Below, piece by piece: positions 8,012 to 16,999 of a DNA stretch of 64,000 bases. Within the stretch, counting starts at the first letter, position 1; each line of letters begins with the position of its first letter. The position numbers were made by a program, and so were the translations under genes. The DNA is taken from NCBI GenBank assembly GCA_944386045.1, contig CALWZO010000053.1, positions 33,725-97,724 of the forward strand. Direction: 5' to 3'. Source of the stretch: an uncultured Clostridia bacterium. GTDB lineage: Bacteria > Bacillota > Clostridia > Oscillospirales > Ruminococcaceae. Below the pieces are notes generated by a model. The model did no database searches and was not told the origin of the DNA. It worked only from the letters and a program-made list of their open reading frames with translations.

Positions 8012-9259
8012 TCAACCTTTTAAAAATTCACCCAGATTTGCGTATTCGCTGCTGTGCTCCAGCGGATAATCCCCGTTGAGATATTCCAGGGCAAATGCCA
8101 CATGGGCTGCGGCGCCTGTGACCATTGCGCGCTCGTCAATATCAAACAGCGGATTGTGTATTTCTGCGCCGGAACCCACTTCGTCATTTCTGATACCCAG
8201 GTTGCCGTAGCAGCCGGGGGCGGCTATCATATACTGTGAATAGCTTTCGGAACCCATAGTGGGCATCTGGGGGCACAGGGCGTCTTCTCCCAGCACTTTT
8301 GCTATTGCACTGCGGGCTATATCTGCGGCGCATTTGTCGTTTATCAGCGGAATGGCACCGCCTTTGCCCAGATTTTCAATGGTGCAGTCATAGGATTCTT
8401 CCAGGCCTTTTATAATTTTTTCCAGTTGTTTTTCAAAAGGAACTCTTACATTTTCTTTTGAGAAATATCTGGCAGAGCCGGAAAATTCTGCATATTCCGG
8501 TATGATATTTGATTTTGTACCGGCATCGATTTTGCAGATTGAAACAGTAAGCTGTTCAAAGGGGGATATATGTTTCATGCGGATTTTGTTTATCTCGTTG
8601 ATAAACTCCAGCATGCAGTCCACCGGGTTGTTGGACAGATCGGGCCTGGAAGCGTGACCGCCGCGGCCGGTTATCCTGAAGCTGACCGGTATGGAGCCGG
8701 CGTCGGCGTATCCTTCGCTTATGCCGAATTTGCCTGTTTCCAGTTTCTGCTCCACATGCATACCGAAACACACATCATATTTTATGTCGTTGTCCCAGAA
8801 GTACTGCAAAATATGTTTTATATTTCCGCCGCCTTCTTCGCCGCGTTCAAAAACCAAAAGCACATCGCCGTTCAGCTCACTCCTGTTTTTGTACAGCACA
8901 TCGGCCGCTGCCAGCAGCATTGATGTGTGGGCATCGTGGCCGCAGGCGTGCATTACACCGTCGTTTTCAGATATGCACACACGCGGTTTTGACAGGTTGT
9001 GGTCCGGCTCCTGTATGGGCAGTGCGTCTATGTCGGCGCGCAGCATGACAGTCTTTTTGCCGCCGTTGCCCCTGACCCAGGCGATAACGCCGCCGTTGGG
9101 AATATCGATAATCTCTTCCAGTCCGCTGGCTTTCAGCTGCTCGATTATGTACCGGCAGGTGTTGTCTTCCATCGTGCTCAGCTCAGGGTGCGCATGCAGA
9201 TATCTTCGGTTTTCAACCATTTTGTCATAGTTGGCTTCGATAAGTTTCAGAATATCCAT
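8012..9259 (-). CDS. M20-family amidohydrolase (IAL/carboxypeptidase-like)
   Basis: A 415-residue cytoplasmic metallo-amidohydrolase of the M20D type, which splits N-acyl amino acids or related amides. Visible landmarks are HAHPELS near the start, RADIDALPIQEP, the metal ligands GHDAHTSML, a degenerate EERGEEGGG-like acid pair (ERGEEGGGN) and GMHVEQKLETG. A dimerisation domain follows around residues 190-305. The ATG at 9259 (MDILKLIEANYD) is preferred over an upstream start because GAAAGGA lies seven bases before it. The substrate cannot be told from sequence. The gene lies 110 bases upstream of glycerate kinase and may be a separate unit. Confidence 0.88.
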   Translation of the reverse strand: MDILKLIEANYDKMVENRRYLHAHPELSTMEDNTCRYIIEQLKASGLEEIIDIPNGGVIAWVRGNGGKKTVMLRADIDALPIQEPDHNLSKPRVCISENDGVMHACGHDAHTSMLLAAADVLYKNRSELNGDVLLVFERGEEGGGNIKHILQYFWDNDIKYDVCFGMHVEQKLETGKFGISEGYADAGSIPVSFRITGRGGHASRPDLSNNPVDCMLEFINEINKIRMKHISPFEQLTVSICKIDAGTKSNIIPEYAEFSGSARYFSKENVRVPFEKQLEKIIKGLEESYDCTIENLGKGGAIPLINDKCAADIARSAIAKVLGEDALCPQMPTMGSESYSQYMIAAPGCYGNLGIRNDEVGSGAEIHNPLFDIDERAMVTGAAAHVAFALEYLNGDYPLEHSSEYANLGEFLKG

Positions 9260-9500
9260 AAGTTTTCCTTTCTTTGTGTTTATTGTGCCACTGTCACATA
9301 AATTTAATATAAAACTGCAAAAATATGTGACCAAAACATATATGATATTTTCAGTATACATAAAAAATAAAACTATTCAATAGCTTTGCTTAATCTTTGT
9401 AAGATATGATAGTTTTGCTGGAGGATGTTATGCAATTTAAATCAACGGGCCGGAAAGTATATGTGACGGGACAACAAAAGAGGTTTATATTTTATGTGAC
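9260..9500. other. Intergenic stretch between the M20 gene and fhs
   Basis: AT-rich, with no convincing gene. It holds three copies of TATGTGAC (near 9327, 9460 and 9493) and a GGAGGA-preceded ATG at 9430 that opens a 44-codon frame running through the fhs terminator into fhs. I do not regard that frame as a gene. Confidence 0.4.
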
Positions 9501-9530
9501 AAAAAACGCAAGCTGCAAAAGCTTGCGTAT
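9501..9530 (-). terminator. Terminator of fhs
   Basis: ACGCAAGC (9506-9513) pairs with GCTTGCGT (9521-9528). On the minus strand the stem is followed by six T. Confidence 0.8.
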
Positions 9531-9547
9531 TTGTATTTTTATCAAAA

Positions 9548-11215
9548 TCAGAAAAGACCTTTGATAACACCGTTTTCATCCACATCTATGGACAGGGCGG
9601 CGGGCACTTTGGGCAGTCCCGGCATGGTCATTATCTCGCCCATAACCGCAACCACAAATCCGGCGCCGGCAGACAGGCGCAACTCGCGCACTGTCATGGT
9701 GAAATCTGTGGGGGCCGCCAGCAGGGAAGCGTTGTCGGAGAAGGAGTACTGGGTTTTGGCGACGCATACCGGCAGTTTGTCATAGCCGTTTGCCTTCAGG
9801 GTTTTCAACATGGTCAGGGCCGGTTTGTTGAAAATAACTTCCTTTGCACCGTAAATTTTGCTGCACAAAACCTTTATCTTTTCGTCAACAGTCAGGTCTT
9901 CATCATAAGCGTAGTTTATCTTGGCGTCATCGTCCATTATGTCCAGGACCTTCTGCGCCAGCTCCAGGCCGCCTTCGCCGCCTTTGGCAAACACTTCGCT
10001 GAGGGCGCATTCCACACCCTGCTGTTTGCAGTAGGCGTACACAGCCTGTCTTTCCGCTTCTGTATCAGAGGGGAAGCTGTTCAGAGCCACAACACAGGGC
10101 AGGCCGAAATTGTCCTTTATGTTGTGTATATGTCTGCCCAGGTTGGCAAGACCTTTTTCCAGTGCCGCAACATTTTCGTTGTTGAGCTCGGTTTTGGCAA
10201 CGCCGCCGTGATGCTTCAGCGCCCTGATTGTGGCAACTATTACCACGGCGTTGGGTGTAAGGCCGTTCATGCGGCATTTGATGTCCAGAAATTTTTCAGC
10301 GCCCAAATCAGCACCGAAGCCTGCCTCGGTAACCACATAGTCGCCCAGTTTCAGCGCCAGTTTTGTGGCCACGGCACTGTTGCAGCCGTGGGCGATGTTG
10401 GCAAAGGGACCGCCGTGGATAAGGCATGGGGTGTTTTCCAGTGTCTGTACCAGGTTGGGGTTGATTGCATCTTTCAGCAGTGCCGCCAGGGAACCCTGGG
10501 CGCCCAGCTGTCCCACTGTCACCGGCTCGCCGGCATAGGTGTAACCCACAACTATTCTCGACAGCCTTTCTTTCAGGTCTGCCAGGTCGGCTGCCAGACA
10601 GAAAACCGCCATTATTTCGCTGGCTACCGTTATATCAAAACCGTCCTCGCGGGGGGTGCCGTTGGCCTTTCCGCCCAGGCCGTCGGTGATAAAGCGCAGC
10701 TGTCTGTCGTTCATGTCCACACAGCGTTTCCAGGTTACTCGGCGCGGGTCTATACCCAGCCGGTTGCCCTGGTATATATGGTTGTCCACCAATGCGGCCA
10801 GCAGGTTGTTTGCCGCGCCGATGGCGTGCAGGTCGCCGGTAAAATGCAGGTTGATGTCCTCCATGGGCACAACCTGTGAATATCCGCCGCCGGCGGCACC
10901 GCCTTTTACACCGAACACCGGCCCCAGGCTGGGTTCGCGCAGTGCCAGCACCACATTTTTGCCCATGCGTGCCAGCCCGTCGCCCAGGCCTATGCTGGTG
11001 GTGGTTTTGCCTTCGCCGGCCGGTGTGGGGCTGATGGCTGTCACCAGAATAAGTCTGCCTTTTTTGTCCGGCAGATTTTTGACTTTGTTCAGGTCAATTT
11101 TTGCCTTGTAATCGCCGTACAGGCTGATCTCCCGGCGGGAAAGGCCCAGTTTTTCTGCCACCTGTTCGATGGGAAGCATGTTTGCCCGCTGGGCTATTTC
11201 TATATCGCTTTTCAT
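9548..11215 (-). CDS. fhs: Formate--tetrahydrofolate ligase
   Basis: A 555-residue enzyme, the normal length of the family. It joins formate and tetrahydrofolate with ATP to give 10-formyl-THF, supplying one-carbon units for purines and, in acetogens, the Wood-Ljungdahl pathway. The ATP-binding segment [17 protein letters not shown] (about residues 62-78) and [19 protein letters not shown] are diagnostic. The start is ATG 11215 with GGAGGA 9 bases upstream. The reading frame stays open 300 codons further, but that part lies antisense to the desulfurase gene and is not coding. A promoter with an inverted repeat lies at 11247-11285. No other C1 gene is adjacent. Confidence 0.97.
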   Translation of the reverse strand: MKSDIEIAQRANMLPIEQVAEKLGLSRREISLYGDYKAKIDLNKVKNLPDKKGRLILVTAISPTPAGEGKTTTSIGLGDGLARMGKNVVLALREPSLGPVFGVKGGAAGGGYSQVVPMEDINLHFTGDLHAIGAANNLLAALVDNHIYQGNRLGIDPRRVTWKRCVDMNDRQLRFITDGLGGKANGTPREDGFDITVASEIMAVFCLAADLADLKERLSRIVVGYTYAGEPVTVGQLGAQGSLAALLKDAINPNLVQTLENTPCLIHGGPFANIAHGCNSAVATKLALKLGDYVVTEAGFGADLGAEKFLDIKCRMNGLTPNAVVIVATIRALKHHGGVAKTELNNENVAALEKGLANLGRHIHNIKDNFGLPCVVALNSFPSDTEAERQAVYAYCKQQGVECALSEVFAKGGEGGLELAQKVLDIMDDDAKINYAYDEDLTVDEKIKVLCSKIYGAKEVIFNKPALTMLKTLKANGYDKLPVCVAKTQYSFSDNASLLAAPTDFTMTVRELRLSAGAGFVVAVMGEIMTMPGLPKVPAALSIDVDENGVIKGLF

Positions 11216-11246
11216 ATCCGCAAGTCCTCCTTCAAATACATTTGTC

Positions 11247-11285
11247 TGTATACAATAATTATACACAAACGGCAGATTATTGCAA
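11247..11285 (-). promoter_or_regulatory. fhs promoter overlapping an inverted repeat
   Basis: On the minus strand: TTGCAA (11285-11280), 16 bases, TATAAT (11263-11258). The inverted repeat TGTATA (11247-11252) / TATACA (11260-11265) overlaps the -10 and could be an operator. Confidence 0.5.
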
Positions 11286-11320
11286 ATGTAAAATACACAT
11301 TTTGCCAGGGCGATAAAATA

Positions 11321-11350
11321 TTGCACAGTCTGACATATATATGATATAAT
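11321..11350 (+). promoter_or_regulatory. Promoter of the desulfurase-thiI unit
   Basis: TTGCAC (11321-11326), 18 bases, TATAAT (11345-11350), 55 bases before the start at 11406. Confidence 0.6.
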
Positions 11351-11405
11351 TTTATGAATAGTTTTATATTGATTGTCATTGTTTTTCAAAGGAAAGAGGG
11401 ATTTT

Positions 11406-12542
11406 ATGATATATCTGGATAATGCGGCCACCACCCCTGTCAACAGCCGGGTGGCACAGGTAATATACGAAAGCATGCAGAACTGCTTTGCCAATCCTTC
11501 GGCGCTGTATAACATAGGCGCAGACAGCGAGACGGCAATGAATAAAGCCAGGGCTTTTGTGGCCGGCTGTATCGGCGCAAAGCCGGGCGAAATGTATTTT
11601 ACCTCCTGCGCCAGCGAAAGCAACAACATTGCCATATACGGTCTGGCCCTGGCCAGGAAAAACTGGGGCAAGAGAATAGTGACCACAGGATACGAACATC
11701 CGGCGGTGCAGCACCCGTTTGAATTTTTGGGCGAGCTGGGTTTTGAAACAATATTTGTAAATCCGGACAAAAGCGGAATTGTCAGCGAGGAGGAAATCCT
11801 GGCGGCAGTGGACAGCAAAACCTGCCTGGTCAGCCTGATACATGTAAACAACGAAACCGGCGCAAAGCTGGACATCGAAAGGCTGTCTGCAGCCATAAAA
11901 CGGAAAAACCCGCGCACGGCAGTGCATATTGACGCAGTGCAAAGCTTTATGAAATATCCCATAGATGTCAAAAAACTGAACATCGAAAGCCTGTCTTTCT
12001 CCGGCCACAAGATAAACGGCCCCAAGGGCATAGGCGGCCTGTACCTGAAAAGCGGAACAAACATAAAACCGGTGTTCCTGGGCGGCGGCCAGGAAAAAGG
12101 ACTGCGCGCAGGCACGGAAAATATCCATTACATACAGGGCATAGCCAAAGCCTGTGAAATACTCAAACCCAATATTTCCAGAAACCTGCGGCACTACCGG
12201 CAGCTGAAAAAGCATCTGCTGGAAGGCCTTGCACAGTTTGACAATGTGGTGATAAACAGCCCGCAGGACGCGGCGCCTTACACCGTCAACATATCATTTA
12301 CAGGCTACCGCAGCGAAACTCTGCTGCATTTTTTGGACAGCGTGGGTATATGCGTATCCTCCGGTTCCGCCTGCTCCAAAGGCAGTCAGAGCCACACCCT
12401 TACACGGATGAAACTGCCGCAGGAACAAATTGACAGCGCGCTGAGAATATCCTTCGGCGTCCAGAACACAGAGGAAGATGTGGACAGCCTGATACGGGCG
12501 CTGAAAGCGGCAAAGGAAAAATTACAGAAGGTGAAAAAATAA
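11406..12542 (+). CDS. NifS/IscS-like cysteine desulfurase dedicated to ThiI
   Basis: A 378-residue PLP enzyme that takes sulfur from cysteine as an enzyme-bound persulfide. The start [11 protein letters not shown] is typical. The PLP lysine is in [10 protein letters not shown], and the active cysteine lies in [12 protein letters not shown] near residue 320. It has the short active-site loop form. The stop overlaps the thiI start by one base (TAATG at 12540-12544), the arrangement of nifZ-thiI in Bacillus. This pairing suggests that its sulfur goes to tRNA 4-thiouridine rather than to iron-sulfur clusters. ATG 11406 is preferred over an upstream in-frame start because AAGAGGG lies five bases before it. 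Confidence 0.93.
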   Translation: MIYLDNAATTPVNSRVAQVIYESMQNCFANPSALYNIGADSETAMNKARAFVAGCIGAKPGEMYFTSCASESNNIAIYGLALARKNWGKRIVTTGYEHPAVQHPFEFLGELGFETIFVNPDKSGIVSEEEILAAVDSKTCLVSLIHVNNETGAKLDIERLSAAIKRKNPRTAVHIDAVQSFMKYPIDVKKLNIESLSFSGHKINGPKGIGGLYLKSGTNIKPVFLGGGQEKGLRAGTENIHYIQGIAKACEILKPNISRNLRHYRQLKKHLLEGLAQFDNVVINSPQDAAPYTVNISFTGYRSETLLHFLDSVGICVSSGSACSKGSQSHTLTRMKLPQEQIDSALRISFGVQNTEEDVDSLIRALKAAKEKLQKVKK

Positions 12543-13726
12543 TGGAACAGTTGATAATGTGTTATCTGGGCGAGGTTGCCCTCAAAGGACTTAACAAGTC
12601 TACTTTCGAGGCCCAGCTGATAAAAACCATAAAGCAGAGAATTAAAAATCTGGGCCAGTTCAAGATATACAAAGCCCAAAGCACCATATATGTACAGCCG
12701 GAAGACGAGTTCAGTGATGTGGACGCGGCTTTTGAAAAGATAAAGAAGATTTTCGGCATATCTTCCGTCAGCAAGGCAGCGGTGACCGAAAAGGACTTTG
12801 ACAAAATCTGCCGGGTGGCACCGGAATATCTGCGCGATACATTGCAGAGGGCCAGGACATTTAAGGTCAGCGCCAAGCGCAGTGACAAAAGTTTTCCCAT
12901 GGGCTCGCCGGAAATATCCAGGCAGCTGGGCGCAGTGCTGCTGCGCGCATTTCCCCATCTGAAAGTGAATGTGAACAACCCGGATGTAAATGTAATGGTG
13001 GAAATCAGGGATTTCGGCGCCTATATCCACGAGGCCAAACAGCCCGGCGCCGGCGGTATGCCCGTTTCCTCTTCCGGCAAGGGAGCTTTGATGCTTTCCG
13101 GCGGAATTGACAGCCCTGTGGCCGGATATATGATGGCCAAAAGGGGCATGAGCATAATTGGCGTGCATTTTGCCTCACCTCCTTACACCGGCGAAAGAGC
13201 CAGGCAGAAGGTTATAACCCTGTGCGAAAAACTGACAGACTATACCGGCGACATAAACCTGTTTATAGTCCCCTTTACAGCCAGTCAGGAATATATCAGG
13301 GACCATGGAGTGCGGGAACTTTTCACCATTCTTATGCGCCGCAGTATGATGAGGATAACCCAGAGACTTGCGGCAAAATTCGGCGCCGGCGCAATTATAA
13401 CAGGCGAAAGCCTGGGCCAGGTGGCTTCCCAGACACTGGCGGCCATAACTGCCACCAATGCCAGCGTGGATATGCCCATATTCCGCCCGGTTATAGGTAT
13501 GGACAAAACGGAGATTACAGAGATTGCCAGAAAAATTGACACCTTTGAAACCTCCATACTTCCTTATGAGGATTGCTGTACAATATTTACCCCTCCTCAC
13601 CCCAAAACCAAACCCAGCCTGGAAGAAGTGCTGGCGGCAGAGCAGTCCATGGGCATGGACGCCTTGCTGAAACTGGAAAAAGAGGCGGCAGAAAAAGCAG
13701 AAAAACTGAGGATAAATGTTCAGTAA
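12542..13726 (+). CDS. thiI: tRNA 4-thiouridine synthase ThiI
   Basis: A 394-residue enzyme that activates U8 of tRNA with ATP and inserts sulfur. It has the order of the short ThiI form: an N-terminal ferredoxin-like region and THUMP domain (about 1-165), then a PP-loop ATPase with LSGGIDSPVAGYMMAKRG near residue 185. The C-terminal rhodanese domain that carries the persulfide cysteine in E. coli ThiI is absent, as in Bacillus, so the coupled desulfurase probably delivers sulfur directly. A role in thiazole synthesis is less likely in this short form. It is coupled to the desulfurase by the one-base overlap. Confidence 0.95.
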   Translation: MEQLIMCYLGEVALKGLNKSTFEAQLIKTIKQRIKNLGQFKIYKAQSTIYVQPEDEFSDVDAAFEKIKKIFGISSVSKAAVTEKDFDKICRVAPEYLRDTLQRARTFKVSAKRSDKSFPMGSPEISRQLGAVLLRAFPHLKVNVNNPDVNVMVEIRDFGAYIHEAKQPGAGGMPVSSSGKGALMLSGGIDSPVAGYMMAKRGMSIIGVHFASPPYTGERARQKVITLCEKLTDYTGDINLFIVPFTASQEYIRDHGVRELFTILMRRSMMRITQRLAAKFGAGAIITGESLGQVASQTLAAITATNASVDMPIFRPVIGMDKTEITEIARKIDTFETSILPYEDCCTIFTPPHPKTKPSLEEVLAAEQSMGMDALLKLEKEAAEKAEKLRINVQ

Positions 13727-13766
13727 TTTATCGGGAAAAGTATAAAATTTTAAAGGAGGCAACGGT

Positions 13767-16700
13767 TTGAAGGCAGAAATTATTAGCGTGGGTACCGAGC
13801 TGCTGCTGGGCGATATAGTCAACACCAATGCCCAGTTTATCAGCAGGCATCTGAGCGCGCTGGGAATAAGCGTCTATAACCAGCAGGTTGTGGGCGACAA
13901 CCGGCAAAGGCTGGAACAGGCGGCTCGGCTGGCTAAAAGCCGCAGTGATATAGTAATATATACCGGCGGCCTGGGTCCCACTGACGACGACCTGACAAAA
14001 CAGACGGTGGCCAGGGTGTACAATGACAGCCTGGTGTTCAACCAGAAAATATGCGATGATATAGAGGACTATTTCAGGCGCACCGACCGCACCATGAGCG
14101 AAAACAACAAAAAACAGGCATATGTGCCCCAGAAGGGCAGATACCTGGAAAACAACTACGGCACAGCCCCCGGCATAGTGTTTGTGGACGGGGAAAAACT
14201 GGCAATACTCATGCCCGGCGTACCAAGAGAAATGAAACCCATGATGGAAAATCAGGTGGTTCCTCTTTTGTCCAAGCTGGTCAGGGGCGTGATATTGTCC
14301 AGATATGTCCATGTCATAGGCATAGGGGAAAGCGCTCTGGAGGAAAAAATACACATACTCCTCAACGAGGAAAACCCCACCATGGCCTTGTATGCCAAGG
14401 AAGGGGAGGTAACCGTAAGGATAACAGCCCTGGCAGATGACAAAAGCAAGGCCGAGGCCATGCTGAACTCCCGGTACAGAAAGCTGGACGAGCTGATACA
14501 CAATCACATATACGGTGTGGATGTGGAAAATATCGAGACCGTTCTGGTCAGACAGCTGCGTGAAAAAAATCAGACCGTGGCCACTGCCGAAAGCTGCACC
14601 GGCGGCAACCTCAGCGCCAGGATAACCGGTGTTCCCGGGGCATCAAGCGTTTTTTCACTGGGAGTATGCACATATTCGGAAGAACAGAAACATAAAATTT
14701 TGGGTGTAAGCCGTGAGGACCTGGACATATACACGGCGGTATCTTCACCGGTTGCCTGTCAGATGGCCCGCGGTGTGATGGAAAAAAGCGGAGCCGATTA
14801 TGCCATAGCTACCACAGGCTACGCCGGCCCCGGAGGCGGAACACCCCAGGAGCCGGTGGGAACTGTATACATAGCCGTGGCTGTAAAGTACGGTACCTAT
14901 GTGAAAAAATGCCGGTTTTCAGGCGACAGGCAGAGGATTGTTCACTTGGCCTGTCAGGAAGCGCTGGATATGCTCAGGTGTGTTATGAACAACATACCCT
15001 GCCCCGGCGCAAAGCTGATAGATTCCCTGGATGAGCTGGAAACTCCGGAGGAAATCCCGGAGAAAAAACACGGCTTTTTGAAAGGCTTTCTGATAATGAT
15101 GTGCCTTTTGCTGGCATCTTTTGCCCTGGCAATAGGTTATCTGTATATAAAAAATGACGGACAGCTGAAACTGCCCGACATAAATTTTTCTGCCATAACC
15201 TCGTTTTTCAGCCCCAAGGCCGAAAGTGTAGAACGGGTTTTGGCACAAAGACGGGAAAATACCGATTTTTTTTCCCAAGGTTTTGAGAAAGACACACTGA
15301 AAATGCTGTCCGGCCTTAGTTCTCAAAACCGGAACCTGAAAGGCTGGATAACATTTAAAAGCGCCGGCGCCGAATACCCGGTAATGTCCGAAGAAAGCCG
15401 GCGGCAGGCAGGACAGGATACATATTTCCTGCCCCAGGGCAATATAGACGGATATAATTATATTGCCGGCTTTGACCGGGATAATTTTATGGACCTTACC
15501 GACCTGGACACCATAAGGGCAAATTCTTCATTTATATATTTCCGGGGAGAGGAATATACCGACTATCAGATTTTTTCCGTGGGTACATTTTCCGCACGGG
15601 ATCTGGCACAGTTGACCGATTATACAACAAAACAGGATTATATAGTGCAGGCAAGGGCCCGCAGCCTGTTTGATGTGGATGTGGTCGTCACCGACCGGGC
15701 AGAAATACTTGCCCTGGTGCAGCAGCCGGAGGAGGGCAAATTTGTTATAGCCTTTGCAGTAAAAGGGGACCGCAGCGTGTTCCCCAGCGTGGATGTAAAA
15801 CAGGCGGCAGTGTATGCCGACTGGTATATGCGGGAAAACAACATGACCGATGAAAACGCATCCCGGGCATTGCTTTATGCCCAGGAGGTGTACGACAGGG
15901 ATAACTGGCTGTTTGAACATATAACCGAAGAGGACAGTTCTTCATCGTCATCATCCTCTTTGTCATCATCGGGTTCGGGCTCTTCATCTGCGTCCTCGTC
16001 CGGTTCATCATCCGGATCTTCATCTGCGTCCGGCTCGTCCTCTTCCAGACCGTCCTCCTCTTCAGGACAGTCTTCTTCACCCCGCCCGACCTCATCTTCC
16101 GGCGGACAGTCATCTTCCTCCAAACCGCAGAGTTCTTCTTCCCGGTCGTCTTCATCGACACCTTCCGCAGGAGAGGAGATTTTGACCGTAACCATGAACG
16201 GAAGTGTGGTTTCCGGCCCGGCAACACAGATTTTGAGCCAGATTGTAGCCATAGAAATGTCTTCTTCATGGCAGCCGGAAGCACTGAAAGCCCAGGCTAT
16301 CGCAACCCATACATATCTGGAGTATGAATATGCCAGGGGCGTTACTGCACCCGCCGTAAGCGGCAGGTCAAACCCCAGTCAGACAGTCATAAATGCTGTC
16401 AGCCAGGTTTCCGACCTGATAATGACTGTGGGCGGCAGGGCTGTTTATACACCTTACTGCGCCTCTGTAGCAGGCTACACAAACCCGCCCAGCCAGGTGT
16501 GGGGCACCAGCCACTCACATCTGCAGACGGTTGAAAGCAAGTACGATTATCTCAGCACAGGCTATGAGAAAACATACACCATACCCCTGTCGCAGATGAA
16601 GGAAATCCTGGAAGACAGGCTGAACATAGCCCTGGATGAAGAGGATGCCGCCAACTGGTTCTCAGTGGTGGACTACACCGACGGCGGTTATGTAAGGCGT

Positions 16701-16988
16701 ATGAAGATAGGCAGTGCCACAACATATATTGCTGAAAGCGGCAATGTAAGAAATATAACAGGCTACTGGTTCGGCACCGATATACTGGCCGATGCAGGCA
16801 TACCGCTGCGCAGTGCCGCATTTACAATAAGCTACGCCGACGGCAACTTTACCATTGTTACCAAAGGTTACGGCCATGGTGTGGGTATGAGCCAGTGGGG
16901 CGCACAGCTGTACGCCCAGTACGAAGGCTGGTCTTACAGTCAGATACTGACCCATTACTACACAGGCGTTACAATACAGAAAAAATAA
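13767..16988 (+). CDS. CinA fused to a membrane-anchored pseudo-sortase and SpoIID/LytB domain
   Basis: One uninterrupted frame of 1073 codons from TTG 13767 (AAAGGAGG ten bases upstream). Residues 1-405 are a complete CinA: a molybdopterin-binding-like domain (VGTELLLGDIVNTNAQ, TGGLGPTDDDLT) and a PncC-type amidase domain (TAESCTGGNLSARI, GYAGPGGGTP). About 439-460 is a membrane helix. About 500-668 resembles a class-B sortase (LKGWITF, SLFDVDVVV, AEILALVQQ) but lacks the catalytic His, Cys and Arg. Residues 724-797 are a Ser-rich linker. About 806-1073 is a SpoIID/LytB domain (PEALKAQAIATHTYLEYE, YGHGVGMSQWGAQLYAQY), with the family Glu in AIEMSSS. CinA acts in the cytosol and SpoIID outside, which the single helix allows. 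An internal start at ATG 14985 (AGGTG four bases upstream) could also make the second half alone. Confidence 0.85.
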   Translation: MKAEIISVGTELLLGDIVNTNAQFISRHLSALGISVYNQQVVGDNRQRLEQAARLAKSRSDIVIYTGGLGPTDDDLTKQTVARVYNDSLVFNQKICDDIEDYFRRTDRTMSENNKKQAYVPQKGRYLENNYGTAPGIVFVDGEKLAILMPGVPREMKPMMENQVVPLLSKLVRGVILSRYVHVIGIGESALEEKIHILLNEENPTMALYAKEGEVTVRITALADDKSKAEAMLNSRYRKLDELIHNHIYGVDVENIETVLVRQLREKNQTVATAESCTGGNLSARITGVPGASSVFSLGVCTYSEEQKHKILGVSREDLDIYTAVSSPVACQMARGVMEKSGADYAIATTGYAGPGGGTPQEPVGTVYIAVAVKYGTYVKKCRFSGDRQRIVHLACQEALDMLRCVMNNIPCPGAKLIDSLDELETPEEIPEKKHGFLKGFLIMMCLLLASFALAIGYLYIKNDGQLKLPDINFSAITSFFSPKAESVERVLAQRRENTDFFSQGFEKDTLKMLSGLSSQNRNLKGWITFKSAGAEYPVMSEESRRQAGQDTYFLPQGNIDGYNYIAGFDRDNFMDLTDLDTIRANSSFIYFRGEEYTDYQIFSVGTFSARDLAQLTDYTTKQDYIVQARARSLFDVDVVVTDRAEILALVQQPEEGKFVIAFAVKGDRSVFPSVDVKQAAVYADWYMRENNMTDENASRALLYAQEVYDRDNWLFEHITEEDSSSSSSSSLSSSGSGSSSASSSGSSSGSSSASGSSSSRPSSSSGQSSSPRPTSSSGGQSSSSKPQSSSSRSSSSTPSAGEEILTVTMNGSVVSGPATQILSQIVAIEMSSSWQPEALKAQAIATHTYLEYEYARGVTAPAVSGRSNPSQTVINAVSQVSDLIMTVGGRAVYTPYCASVAGYTNPPSQVWGTSHSHLQTVESKYDYLSTGYEKTYTIPLSQMKEILEDRLNIALDEEDAANWFSVVDYTDGGYVRRMKIGSATTYIAESGNVRNITGYWFGTDILADAGIPLRSAAFTISYADGNFTIVTKGYGHGVGMSQWGAQLYAQYEGWSYSQILTHYYTGVTIQKK

Positions 16989-16999
16989 CCGAGGAATTT

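Noticed and set aside
9430..9564. 44-codon frame with GGAGGA upstream in the M20-fhs gap
   Set aside because: It runs through the fhs terminator into fhs, and its product has no protein-like pattern.
10124..10879. 251-codon open frame opposite fhs
   Set aside because: It is a shadow of fhs in the opposite strand, with no ribosome site and low-complexity composition.
11216..12115. 300-codon upstream extension of the fhs reading frame
   Set aside because: It lies entirely antisense to the desulfurase gene. Fhs has its normal length and a good ribosome site at 11215.
15745..16284. Minus-strand frames over the Ser-rich linker (Glu/Asp-rich or Lys/Met-rich)
   Set aside because: They are complements of the Ser codons, which always give acidic or basic low-complexity shadows.
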